Assembly (NCBI GenBank): GCA_017650505.1
Contig: JAGCET010000045.1
Coordinates: 1-23,087 of the forward strand
DNA length: 23,087 nucleotides
From: Alphaproteobacteria bacterium
GTDB lineage: Bacteria; Pseudomonadota; Alphaproteobacteria; Rs-D84
Direction of reading: 5' to 3'
The translations under genes were made by a program, and so were the position numbers. Each line of letters begins with the position of its first letter. The first letter of the stretch is position 1. Shown here piece after piece: positions 14,201 to 22,127 of the stretch. The notes beneath the pieces were generated by a model. The model made no database searches. It worked only from the letters and a program-made list of their open reading frames with translations, and was not told the origin of the DNA.

Positions 14201-14392
14201 ATGTCAGAGAGGCAAAAGTCTTTGACCGAGTGTGAAAACGCTTGCTTTGGGGTCCAGAGATACCAGACTCCCTCCTACATTCTCTCTCCTCTGGACTTTG
14301 GGCCCCGCCAAGTTTAGAATGGCCATTTCTTTTTCTCCTTTCCTTCCTTTCAGGCCATTCGAAAACACCGCCGGTAACGGCGGTACTTTTTT
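14201..14392 (+). ncRNA. Candidate small RNA of four stem-loops plus terminator, pyrimidine-rich loops
   Basis: Stem-loop 1: GTCAGAGA (14203-14210) with TCTTTGAC (14219-14226). Stem-loop 2, directly abutting: CGAGTGT (14227-14233) with ACGCTTG (14238-14244) closing a GAAA tetraloop. Stem-loop 3: GTCCAGAG (14252-14259) with CTCTGGAC (14289-14296), extendable by GGG/CCC, around a 29-nt loop containing CTCCCTCCT. Stem-loop 4: GAATGGCC (14317-14324) with GGCCATTC (14353-14360) around a 28-nt all-but-pyrimidine loop. Terminator: ACCGCCG/CGGCGGT then TTTTTT (14367-14392). Exposed CU-rich loops can pair with purine-rich ribosome binding sites, so a trans-acting or protein-sponging RNA is plausible. 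No known family was recognised. Confidence 0.75.
14367..14392 (+). terminator. Intrinsic terminator of the structured RNA
   Basis: A 7-bp GC-rich stem with a GTAA tetraloop is followed, two bases after the stem, by six T residues. Confidence 0.88.
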
Positions 14393-14404
14393 GCAATATT
14401 CGAT

Positions 14405-14433
14405 TTGGAATAAATATTTATTTATGATACAAT
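14405..14433 (+). promoter_or_regulatory. Candidate promoter for the helical protein/protease pair
   Basis: TTGGAA (14405-14410), a 17-bp spacer and TACAAT (14428-14433). If used, transcripts begin near 14440, which excludes ATG 14424 and favours the in-frame GTG at 14457. Confidence 0.45.
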
Positions 14434-15368
14434 TTATACGACTAAAAGTTCAGGAAGTGAGGAATTTACCTTTTATTTTACTGTCATTATTTATCATCAC
14501 AACTGCGGCATTTGCTGACAGTGCCTGTGAGTATTTGTATATCGCAAACGAACTGCGGCAAAATTGCACGGGGATAAATACGAAATTACAAGAAATAAAA
14601 AAATTGGGGACAATAAATACTGTCGTGACCGGTGTTGGAACTGTGGCGGGAGGGGGCGCGCTGTATGCCGGTATAAAAAAGAAAGATTTTGATAAAAAGG
14701 CAGAAGAAGTAGTTAAAAAAATGGAAGCCATAGAGAATATGTCAGATGGTGAGTTCCTTGCTTTCTTGAAAGACATGGCACGGTATCAGGAATTAAAAGA
14801 AGAGTATGATTCTATGTGCCAAATGAAACACGATTACCAAGCCAAGGCGAAAAAATTGGGAAACATTCGCACAGGGTTGATGGTCGGCAATACCGCGACC
14901 GCCGTGGCCGGAACAATAATTTCCAACAAGAATAAAAACGATTCTGATTCAATCAAAGACGTGATTCAAGCATGTTTAGACACCATAAAAAATAATGAAC
15001 AACGAATTGGGCAATCTATGTTTGATTGTGATGCGGGTCAATATGAAAAATTAAATAAGGCAATTTCAAGTTGTCGCATGTTAAGTACCGAAAACATGGA
15101 AAAAGTGTCAAAGCAAAATAAAACTTCATCTATTGTGTCTGGCGTCAATATTGGGACCGGGGTTGCGGGCGTTGTGACATCTGCAATGGGGAACAAGAAC
15201 ACCTATGATGAAAAAACTAAAAAACTGAATACTGCGGCAAATGTGTTTGCCGGTGCATCGACCGTTGCGTCAGGTGTTTCGACGGTATTTAACGCAGTGG
15301 CATTAAAATCTATTAACAATAATCTGCGCGCGTCAGAATCTTGTGAAGGGGCAATTAGCGATTTGTGA
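14424..15368 (+). CDS. Exported helical protein with glycine-zipper-like segments
   Basis: After a signal peptide (RNLPFILLSLFIITTAAFA, then DSACEY) the mature chain alternates charged helices with small-residue hydrophobic segments. These are TVVTGVGTVAGGGALYAG, GLMVGNTATAVAGTIIS and SSIVSGVNIGTGVAGVVTSAMG, plus AANVFAGASTVASGVSTVFNAVAL. Such Gly/Ala/Ser/Thr zippers pack membranes or oligomers. ATG 14424 is given as start; GTG 14457, giving MRNLPFILL, is an equally good signal-peptide start. The frame is open back to 14232, but that part is the structured RNA. The stop overlaps the protease start as TGATG. I do not know the family; a membrane-active or envelope-scaffold role is speculation. 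Confidence 0.65.
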   Translation: MIQFIRLKVQEVRNLPFILLSLFIITTAAFADSACEYLYIANELRQNCTGINTKLQEIKKLGTINTVVTGVGTVAGGGALYAGIKKKDFDKKAEEVVKKMEAIENMSDGEFLAFLKDMARYQELKEEYDSMCQMKHDYQAKAKKLGNIRTGLMVGNTATAVAGTIISNKNKNDSDSIKDVIQACLDTIKNNEQRIGQSMFDCDAGQYEKLNKAISSCRMLSTENMEKVSKQNKTSSIVSGVNIGTGVAGVVTSAMGNKNTYDEKTKKLNTAANVFAGASTVASGVSTVFNAVALKSINNNLRASESCEGAISDL

Positions 15369-16393
15369 TGACAAAAATATTTGTAATTTTACTGTCCTTG
15401 TATACCACAAATGTTTTTGCGGGATACGGGGGTTATATTGGGGCCAATGATAATCGCAGTTATGGTTCATTGTCCGACCCAGATTATCAAGGTGTTGTAA
15501 AATTGTATATTGGTAAAAGCAGATGCACAGGTGGGTTTATATCAAAAAATTTGGTACTAACCAATGATCATTGTGTCTTGAAATGCGTGCAAGGCAACCA
15601 ATGTACAGCAGAATTTTGGAACGGTTCCGCATACGAAAAATCTAATTTGAAAGTTGCGGCATATTACAAAGAGGATGATTTTGAAGTCCTTAATGGTAAA
15701 GATTGGGGGATATTGGTATCGGACAAGGATAGTAATTTTTATAGACCAATATCCCAAAACACCACACCTGGGCAAGTTCTACGTGGTGGGTTCGGGACAT
15801 TGCGCATTATTGAAGATAGTGAAATACCGTTTCTTAGAGAACTGTATGCAAAAACATGGAAAGAAGTTCAGTCCGAATGCGGCAACAAAGGACCCGAGTG
15901 TGTCAATCGACACGTTGAGGAAAAATTAAAACGAATGGGGAAAAAACCGTTATTGGGTGATACAAATAATTTTAAAATCCAAACATGTAATATATTGGGG
16001 CCCCATCCCAAAAGCGACAGAATGGTAAAAACAGATTGCGATAGTGCTGGTGGTGATTCGGGGGCACCGTTATTGCGTAGCGGTCAAATCGTTGCATTAA
16101 ACAACAGCGGACAACAGTTTATTTTTGGTGAAGCAGATGCAAACGCGAATGCTGTGAAAACAGAAAACTTTTATAAATACGCCCAAAAATATATTGCGAA
16201 ACATGTGAATTCATCTTCTGCACATTCGTCACAACCAAACAATAACAACAATACAAACCAAGGTACAAATAGTGGGGTAAATTCAATGCCTGGCAATTTG
16301 CAACCAAGCACAAATCAGCCCAATTCAGATGACGAACAACAAAGAATCGAACAAATTTTGCAACAAAGGTTGCAAGAATTTGATTGTGACTAA
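15368..16393 (+). CDS. Secreted trypsin-like serine protease (S1 fold)
   Basis: The 341-residue protein has a signal peptide (1-18, ending NVFA). Its catalytic triad is visible: His68 in LTNDHCV, Asp112 in KDWGIL, and Ser231 in GGDSGAPLL. Paired Cys residues (53/69 region, 73/79, 171/178, 207/224) suggest disulfides, so it acts in the periplasm or outside. A low-complexity Asn/Ser/Gln/Pro linker (about 282-320) leads to a short coiled-coil tail, EQQRIEQILQQRLQEF. ATG 15368 overlaps the previous stop (TGATG), indicating translational coupling; a GTG at 15365 is less likely. The neighbour may be substrate, inhibitor or partner. It converges with the methyltransferase gene, 14 bp away. Confidence 0.85.
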   Translation: MTKIFVILLSLYTTNVFAGYGGYIGANDNRSYGSLSDPDYQGVVKLYIGKSRCTGGFISKNLVLTNDHCVLKCVQGNQCTAEFWNGSAYEKSNLKVAAYYKEDDFEVLNGKDWGILVSDKDSNFYRPISQNTTPGQVLRGGFGTLRIIEDSEIPFLRELYAKTWKEVQSECGNKGPECVNRHVEEKLKRMGKKPLLGDTNNFKIQTCNILGPHPKSDRMVKTDCDSAGGDSGAPLLRSGQIVALNNSGQQFIFGEADANANAVKTENFYKYAQKYIAKHVNSSSAHSSQPNNNNNTNQGTNSGVNSMPGNLQPSTNQPNSDDEQQRIEQILQQRLQEFDCD

Positions 16394-16407
16394 AAATCTG
16401 GCCTAAT

Positions 16408-17382
16408 CTATTTTTGAAACACAATAGCCAGTTCCCAATGTTCGGTGCCGACAAATTGGTCAAATGCAGCAATTCGTGTCATTTTATATCCGGCCGCAGT
16501 TAAAATTTTTGAATCGCGGTACAGTGTCGTTGGATTACACGAAACGTATATCACCCGCGAAACATCTGAACACGCCAGTTCGCGACATTGGGCCTCTGCG
16601 CCGGCACGTGGTGGGTCCATAACCACCAAATCATAAGTGTTTAGCATTTTTGCGGTAAGTGGCCGTTTGAATAAATCGCGTTTAACACCGATTCCCGCGA
16701 TATCAAATCCGTCTACGCTTGTTTTACTCGCGCCGTCGCGACCATGTCCGTCTGCCCCCAATGCAAATGTAAAATTACCGACGCCACAGAATAAATCCGC
16801 AATGTGGTGCGCACCATTCGCATTTTCTAATACGAATTTACGCATTGCGGCTTCACTGGCCACCGTTGGTTGCAAAAATGCACCAATCGGATAATCAACA
16901 ACAAAATCACCGAATCGAATCTTTGGTGTCCCGGTCATATAAACGATATTTCCATTCCACGATACACGCAGCAAATCTAGTCTCTGGACGGATTCTTTAA
17001 ATTCGCGCGTAAAATATGGAACCACAGAGTTTATTGCGACATCCAACCCATTATCACACAACGTCACCAATGCCGTCCCTGCGCCGTGCCACGGCAACTT
17101 TGCCAGTTTTGGTAAAATCTTATTTATTTCCGGCACAAGGTTCGGGCAATTTTCAACCGCAATTATATTTTTTGTTCCGCGTTCAAAAAAACCGAATCGC
17201 CCGTCCGCGAATCCAAAATCTGCGCGCCGACGCAGCCCCGCCGACGTCCAATATGGTTCATCGGATAAATTCCATTGTTCTATCTGATGTAATTTTTTTG
17301 TACGATAATCGGGCGCAGTAAAATCATATCTGCACCCACCACAAATTGAAAACAATGGACAAGTTTTCTCACAATTCGGCAT
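16408..17382 (-). CDS. 23S rRNA (uracil-5-)-methyltransferase, RlmC/RlmD (TrmA) family
   Basis: The 324-residue enzyme should form 5-methyluridine in 23S rRNA using S-adenosylmethionine. The N-terminal iron-sulfur cysteines are C8, C14 and C17 (CPLFSICGGC), with C4 nearby and probably the fourth ligand site altered or downstream (C79). SAM-binding DLFCGVGNF is at 196-204, DPPRAG at 256-261, and catalytic C282 is in SCNPTT. It lacks the N-terminal TRAM domain of RlmD and is short, closer to RlmC, so the target uridine is not assigned. Its ATG is one base after the upstream beta-barrel gene's stop (TAATATG), hence cotranscribed. Confidence 0.88.
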   Translation of the reverse strand: MPNCEKTCPLFSICGGCRYDFTAPDYRTKKLHQIEQWNLSDEPYWTSAGLRRRADFGFADGRFGFFERGTKNIIAVENCPNLVPEINKILPKLAKLPWHGAGTALVTLCDNGLDVAINSVVPYFTREFKESVQRLDLLRVSWNGNIVYMTGTPKIRFGDFVVDYPIGAFLQPTVASEAAMRKFVLENANGAHHIADLFCGVGNFTFALGADGHGRDGASKTSVDGFDIAGIGVKRDLFKRPLTAKMLNTYDLVVMDPPRAGAEAQCRELACSDVSRVIYVSCNPTTLYRDSKILTAAGYKMTRIAAFDQFVGTEHWELAIVFQK

Positions 17383-17383
17383 A

Positions 17384-18058
17384 TTAGAAATTCAACCTTA
17401 TCCCCGCACGCAATTGGTGTGCACGTGGCGCCAAATCCGATAATCCTTCTACACCCATTTTGAACATATAAACGTACCGATATCCCAAATCAAGTGCAAA
17501 GAAATCATCAAATTCTATGCCCAGACCGGCCATAACATTCATCACCGGCACGGTCGCTTTACTTATTTCGATATCTTTGCCATCGGCCCATGTAATACCC
17601 GCACCGGCCCCGACATAGGGAACTAACTTCTGGTTATAAAAGAATCGATACAATGATGCAACCCGCGCATCAACAACCAAATTTACGAACAATGTTTTCG
17701 TATCTATGGAAAATTCGTCCCATTCTGCACGCGTCATTGCATAATCTGCCTCTATTCTAAAAACATCATTTGCACGAATTCCCGCATTGACATCAAAACC
17801 GGAACTTTCAGAACCATGTGCCATAGATGTATCACTGACATAATTTTGCCACATTGAAAAATCATACATTCCGCCGACATAGAACCGGTGTTTTGCCGCA
17901 AACGCATCACGACGTTCCGCGTTGCGTCCCCCGGATTTTCCCGACCCATCGGATGTGACACCTTCTATATCATCACCGACTGCCTGAGCACTGTACAAAA
18001 CTTTGGCATCCACCAATCCCGGCATTAAAAGCAATAAACAAACTATAATTCTTTTCAT
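17384..18058 (-). CDS. Outer-membrane beta-barrel protein (surface antigen type), second of pair
   Basis: The 224-residue precursor has signal peptide MKRIIVCLLLLMPGLVDA. It is followed by a linker with SDGSGKSGG and an 8-strand-type barrel of alternating residues: HRFYVGGMYDFSMWQNYV, GFDVNAGIRANDVFRIEADYAM, LVPYVGAGAGITWADG, FFALDLGYRYVYMF. It ends HQLRAGIRLNF with the C-terminal Phe needed for outer-membrane insertion. The start is ATG 18056-18058, with GGGGG 5 nt upstream. An upstream in-frame ATG at 18068-18070 overlaps the previous gene's stop (TGATG). Function beyond being an OMP is unknown. Confidence 0.82.
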   Translation of the reverse strand: MKRIIVCLLLLMPGLVDAKVLYSAQAVGDDIEGVTSDGSGKSGGRNAERRDAFAAKHRFYVGGMYDFSMWQNYVSDTSMAHGSESSGFDVNAGIRANDVFRIEADYAMTRAEWDEFSIDTKTLFVNLVVDARVASLYRFFYNQKLVPYVGAGAGITWADGKDIEISKATVPVMNVMAGLGIEFDDFFALDLGYRYVYMFKMGVEGLSDLAPRAHQLRAGIRLNF

Positions 18059-18069
18059 ATTTACCCCCA

Positions 18070-18906
18070 TCAGAAATCTATACGAAACGTTGCCATAATA
18101 TTACCAACATTGTCCAAACCACTGCGGCCTGTTTGCCAACCGAATCCATGTCCGATAAGCATCTGGTGCTGGTACGCGATATCCAAACCAATCATGTCAT
18201 TTAGCATAAAGTTCATACCAAATTCGATTCGCGGTGCCGCCATTACAAAACCATCAGCACCCAATGGTCCGGCAAAATCGTATGTACCCATTCCAAGTCC
18301 AATCCCCATGAATGGCACAAAACTGCGACGATACGTAATATCACCTGTGCGCACATACCGGCGCAAGAAATCAAAATACAACATTCCATTTAGCGTATGA
18401 TAATCCGCCGTTAAATCGGATAATTCTTGGAATCTAAACGTTGATTCTTGGAAAACTAATTCCGTACGCACATACGACGACATATTCCAACCAACACCAA
18501 TCGATACATTCCACGAATCGCGCGTTGCGTGTTCAGAATCGGCAAATCGCGCTTTTTTGGTCAACGCAGAAATATTCAACCCGCCACCCATACGAACATA
18601 CATAGATGTCGGAATAAATATCTGGTAATCAGAATCGTCGATTTTGCCACGGTCATAAAAAACCTCGCGCCCTAGTTCACCATAATCATCATATGCCACG
18701 TTGCGCGTTGTATTTGCACCTTGCGTTGCATTGGTGCCACGATATCCAACATTACCAGAACCAGACGGATAATAAACCAGCCCACTGCCGTGTCCGGACG
18801 ACAGGCCACGTCTAACCTCGCGCCGGAATTGTTTATTAACATCCGCCGCGAATACATTCGCACAGACGGTCAAACCGATACAGGCAAAAGTTAAAATCTT
18901 TATCAT
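18070..18906 (-). CDS. Outer-membrane beta-barrel protein, first of pair
   Basis: The 278-residue precursor starts MIKILTFACIGLTVCANVFAA (signal peptide). A disordered Gly/Ser/Asn-rich region (about 25-65) follows, then barrel strands: YVRMGGGLNISALTKKARF, WNVSIGVGWNMSSYVRTELVFQ, FVPFMGIGLGMGTYDF, APRIEFGMNFMLNDMIGLDIAYQHQM. It ends NIMATFRIDF with the terminal Phe. ATG 18904-18906 is chosen because the signal peptide begins there; the frame is open to 18951. It is similar in layout to the next gene, so the two may be diverged paralogues. It is divergent from lpxI. Confidence 0.82.
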   Translation of the reverse strand: MIKILTFACIGLTVCANVFAADVNKQFRREVRRGLSSGHGSGLVYYPSGSGNVGYRGTNATQGANTTRNVAYDDYGELGREVFYDRGKIDDSDYQIFIPTSMYVRMGGGLNISALTKKARFADSEHATRDSWNVSIGVGWNMSSYVRTELVFQESTFRFQELSDLTADYHTLNGMLYFDFLRRYVRTGDITYRRSFVPFMGIGLGMGTYDFAGPLGADGFVMAAPRIEFGMNFMLNDMIGLDIAYQHQMLIGHGFGWQTGRSGLDNVGNIMATFRIDF

Positions 18907-18962
18907 TTGACGACACCCATTTATAATATTTGTTCTGTTGAATTCTATCATAAAAACAAACT

Positions 18963-18991
18963 TGATTCCAGTACGATTTATTCGTAATATG
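18963..18991 (+). promoter_or_regulatory. Candidate leaderless promoter of lpxI
   Basis: TTGATT (18963-18968), a 17-bp spacer and TAATAT (18986-18991). The -10 box ends 6 nt before ATG 18998 and overlaps the alternative ATG 18989. Confidence 0.45.
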
Positions 18992-18997
18992 AAAATT

Positions 18998-19816
18998 ATG
19001 AAGCAAGATAAAAAAATTGCACTGGTTGCGGGCGCGTTGGATTTGCCGATGTTGACGCGCGATGCGTTGCGTCGTCACGGTTGGGACGTGTTCGTAATCG
19101 GGTTAAAAAATTTTTATGATGCGCGGTTAAATCCCGACATGGTCATACGCATTGGCGGTGCGGGACGCGCAATCCATGCGGCACGACGTATGGGAATTAA
19201 AAAAGTAATATTTCTTGGTGCGATTGGGCATCCGAATCTGTCTGATTTGCGACCGGATTTATGGACTTTTTTCGCATTGTTAAAAATGTTAAAACATCAA
19301 CGGGGGTATGATTCTATGGCGGTTGCATTGAACAGTATTATGGAACACGCGGGCTTTGACGTTGTCGCGGCCCAAGATTTAGCACCAGAGTTAACATTTG
19401 AACACGCGGGAATGCTTACCCGTAAAAAACCAACGCGTACAGATGAAAAAAATATTGCGCGCGCGATCGAGGTTTCGCACACTATCGGTGCCGCCGACAT
19501 TGGCGCATCGGTCGTTGTTGATAACCAGGTTATCGCCGTTGAAGCCGCCGAAGGCACCGCAAAAATGTTGGAACGGGTGGTCGAGATGCGAAAAGCCAAG
19601 AAAAAAAATAGCGGTGTTTTTGCAAAAATGACTAAACCTGGTCAAGATTTACGAATAGATATACCGGCAATCGGGGTTGATACTGTAAACGCTGTGGCAG
19701 ATGCGAAACTAAACGGAATTATTGTGAACACCAAAACATGTTTTGTTGTGCACCGGGACAAAGTCATAGAAACCGCCAATAAACGTGGTATTTTTATCGT
19801 TGCAATCGACGAATAA
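18998..19816 (+). CDS. lpxI: UDP-2,3-diacylglucosamine diphosphatase LpxI
   Basis: The 272-residue protein is the LpxI form (not LpxH) of the lipid A pathway enzyme that hydrolyses UDP-2,3-diacylglucosamine to lipid X and UMP at the inner membrane. It shows the family pattern. N-terminal: KKIALVAGALDLPMLTRDALRRHGWDVFVIGL, then RIGGAGRAIHAARRMGIKKVIFLGAI and LRPDLWTFFALLKML. C-terminal: EKNIARAIEVSHTIGAADIGASVVVDNQVIAVEAAEGTAKMLERV, then DLRIDIPAIGVDTVNAVADAKLNGIIV. Start: ATG 18998 fits a leaderless transcript; ATG 18989 adds three residues, and neither has a Shine-Dalgarno. It indicates a Gram-negative lipid A producer and supports alphaproteobacterial affinity. Confidence 0.92.
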   Translation: MKQDKKIALVAGALDLPMLTRDALRRHGWDVFVIGLKNFYDARLNPDMVIRIGGAGRAIHAARRMGIKKVIFLGAIGHPNLSDLRPDLWTFFALLKMLKHQRGYDSMAVALNSIMEHAGFDVVAAQDLAPELTFEHAGMLTRKKPTRTDEKNIARAIEVSHTIGAADIGASVVVDNQVIAVEAAEGTAKMLERVVEMRKAKKKNSGVFAKMTKPGQDLRIDIPAIGVDTVNAVADAKLNGIIVNTKTCFVVHRDKVIETANKRGIFIVAIDE

Positions 19817-19820
19817 TTTA

Positions 19821-19848
19821 TTGACAACAAAAATCTTTTGTTTATAAT
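19821..19848 (+). promoter_or_regulatory. Consensus promoter of the 611-aa gene
   Basis: TTGACA (19821-19826), a 16-bp spacer and TATAAT (19843-19848) are both perfect consensus boxes. The predicted start near 19855 leaves a short leader with GGGG before ATG 19878. High constitutive expression is inferred. Confidence 0.82.
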
Positions 19849-19877
19849 CTGGGTGCTAACCTAATAACGGGGACACC

Positions 19878-21713
19878 ATGAGTTATAAAGATACTGTTGC
19901 TGTGCGTTTTTTACAATTGTTGGAAAAATATTCGTCTCATAACGAAGTGCGTTTGATATCTGACCTAAATATTTCGCCAGAAGAATTTGATATCATCAAA
20001 CAGGAAATTCAACAAGAATTCGGTCTAACATTACCCGATGACATATCAGGGATGAAAATATCCGACATTTATAACCAAATATGTGAATTTCATAACCAAA
20101 AATCCGACAAAAAAAGCACCAGCAAACCCAAGAAATGGAACAGACGTGGGGTTTTTTGTTATATTATGCGGAAACTTGGCGAAAATATGCAGGAAATCAC
20201 AGGCAACAACGAACATCGCATACAATCACAAGACCATATTAGTGATTTGAGAAACGAGGTTGACCCAAATAAACGAGAATATTTTGATGAGTTGTTAACC
20301 AAAAAGCTGGGGGATTCTTTTGGCATAATATTTGATGTAAACTTGTATTCTGCAGCCACCGTTTATAATATTGCGAACTATGTGCTGTATACCTTGGTAT
20401 CCCAAGGGCGCGCCATAGACCCACGGGAAGAATGTGCCGGAATGGACCCATTTTGGGAACCACTTTGGATAAGCTTATCACTTGGTTGTCTGGCGGCGAT
20501 TTTAACAAACCGCTTTGAAGTTTGGGCCCCTACAGATAAGAATGGCAACAAAAACACCCAAAATTTAGAACAACAATTATCACACATTAAATCTTATGCG
20601 GAACTTGAAGAATTTGTTGTTGCAGAACGAATAAAGGTTCAAATTGATAAGATCATGTTCAGAAATATTACAGTTGCAGGCGATTTTAAAAATCGTCTAG
20701 ACATGTCTGATTTCTTGATTTCGCAAACAAAAGCGCGTGATATACAAAATGGTATCGAGGAATATTTTAACATCGTAGTCGACTATGACATATCGGGAAC
20801 GCAATTGAATAAACTTTATACGTATGTTTATAACAACGTCAAGGATTCTAAATCAATGCGCGACAAATTGTTTGAAGGGGTCCAAATCGAAGATCCACAA
20901 CCAATCAAAGTAAAAAATCCAACACCGCAACCCGGCAAAAAATTGTTAAGTCGTGATGAACTGTTTGCCATGGTTATTAGCGAGATAAATTCTGGGCTTA
21001 ATCGTAATACCAGTGTTCAAACTCGGGAAAAACTCTATAATTTGTTGATGTTTGCAAAAGATCCGGACAAATTGAAAAATACATTCGATGGAATCGAAAA
21101 ATATTATGGCATACGCATAAATTTAGACAATCCCAAAATAACAGTTTATAACGTTTGTTCTGCGGCATATAAATCTTTTGTCGAACGCGGATTGGCCGAA
21201 GATTTGCGTATTAAAATTTCTGACATGAATCCTTTGTGGGGTGCGGTAAACAAGGCCATACCGTATTTCAGGCACCTTAGAAGTATTTTAGATAATGAAC
21301 GCGACGTAAGGGTATCAGTATATAATTTGTCAAACTGTCGAACATATGACGAATATAAACAATTGGTTATTAGAACAAAATTATTAGAGGAAATTCGTCC
21401 AATTATCGCAAACCATATAAGAATTATGCCCCAAAAAATTACGTTATCGACACAATTGCCCCACAACCCTAAGGCCATTTCCGATATATACAATGAATGT
21501 GAAAGAATATTTAACATATCCATACCAGAATCCAATCGGGTATCGGACACGGTTGAAAATATGGTTCGTGTTATAATACAATATGGTCAACACAGTGATC
21601 ATATTAAAAAAGTTTTAAGTGGATATTTTGGCCCCAGTTTTGAACAACCCAGTCCAATAGATGCGACTAATATTGTCCATGCATTACAGACAAACCAAGG
21701 AAATTGTAGATAA
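19878..21713 (+). CDS. Unknown 611-aa protein with five degenerate acyl-carrier-like helical modules
   Basis: I do not recognise this protein by name. Five regions repeat one pattern: a helix, then an aromatic residue with G/N-I/L-x-I/L/V, then an acidic loop and a T/S-V/I-x-[DN] helix. The cores are EFGLTLPDDISGMKISDIYNQI (47-68), SFGIIFDVNLYSAATVYNIANYVL (147-170), YFNIVVDYDISGTQLNKLYTYVY (286-308), YYGIRINLDNPKITVYNVCSAAY (409-431) and IFNISIPESNRVSDTVENMVRVI (544-566). This is how acyl carrier proteins read after helix II (EEFGIEIPDEDAEKITTVGDAV), but the phosphopantetheine DSL serine is absent. No signal peptide or sure membrane helix; cytoplasmic. It is a stand-alone unit with a strong promoter and terminator. 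An ACP-fold scaffold is inference. Confidence 0.7.
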   Translation: MSYKDTVAVRFLQLLEKYSSHNEVRLISDLNISPEEFDIIKQEIQQEFGLTLPDDISGMKISDIYNQICEFHNQKSDKKSTSKPKKWNRRGVFCYIMRKLGENMQEITGNNEHRIQSQDHISDLRNEVDPNKREYFDELLTKKLGDSFGIIFDVNLYSAATVYNIANYVLYTLVSQGRAIDPREECAGMDPFWEPLWISLSLGCLAAILTNRFEVWAPTDKNGNKNTQNLEQQLSHIKSYAELEEFVVAERIKVQIDKIMFRNITVAGDFKNRLDMSDFLISQTKARDIQNGIEEYFNIVVDYDISGTQLNKLYTYVYNNVKDSKSMRDKLFEGVQIEDPQPIKVKNPTPQPGKKLLSRDELFAMVISEINSGLNRNTSVQTREKLYNLLMFAKDPDKLKNTFDGIEKYYGIRINLDNPKITVYNVCSAAYKSFVERGLAEDLRIKISDMNPLWGAVNKAIPYFRHLRSILDNERDVRVSVYNLSNCRTYDEYKQLVIRTKLLEEIRPIIANHIRIMPQKITLSTQLPHNPKAISDIYNECERIFNISIPESNRVSDTVENMVRVIIQYGQHSDHIKKVLSGYFGPSFEQPSPIDATNIVHALQTNQGNCR

Positions 21714-21734
21714 TAGTACCGATTTATTTAATTC

Positions 21735-21768
21735 AAAAACGCCGGTAAATACCGGCGTTTTTTTTTCA
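21735..21768. terminator. Bidirectional terminator between convergent genes
   Basis: ACGCCGGT and ACCGGCGT (21739-21746, 21751-21758) with a 4-nt AAAT loop are flanked by A-run and T-run. It serves both the 611-aa gene (plus) and the FKBP gene (minus). Confidence 0.85.
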
Positions 21769-21780
21769 TTCATATAAAAA

Positions 21781-22113
21781 TTATTTCTTTTGAATGTCAA
21801 TAACTTTGACCTTAAACACAACGTCTTTGCCGGCCAAATCCGGGACATATTGTGTTGGGAATGTAATATTCACATCACGTTCTTCGCCCTTTTTCGCGCC
21901 AACCAATTGGTCTTCAAATCCCGGGACGAATTGACCACTGCCCAACACCAACGGGAATGCACTTGCCGTGCCACCCGGGAATTGAACGCCGTCCAAGTAT
22001 CCCGCAAAATCAATTACAACCGTGTCGCCATTTTGGGCGGTCACTTCATCGGCATTGCAACCCGCACAAACCAACGCGCCACAAACACCGAACACACCAA
22101 GTAGTTTTTTCAT
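21781..22113 (-). CDS. FKBP-type peptidyl-prolyl isomerase, lipoprotein
   Basis: The 110-residue precursor has an N-terminal signal with lipobox-like CAGC (cleavage before Cys19). One FKBP domain follows: [54 protein letters not shown], and [17 protein letters not shown]. It resembles the FKBP domain of trigger factor. Expected role is prolyl isomerisation or chaperoning of envelope proteins, anchored to a membrane. AAGGAG lies just upstream. It follows the lipoprotein gene by 14 bp and is cotranscribed with it. Confidence 0.86.
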   Translation of the reverse strand: MKKLLGVFGVCGALVCAGCNADEVTAQNGDTVVIDFAGYLDGVQFPGGTASAFPLVLGSGQFVPGFEDQLVGAKKGEERDVNITFPTQYVPDLAGKDVVFKVKVIDIQKK

Positions 22114-22127
22114 TTTTGCTCCTTTTG

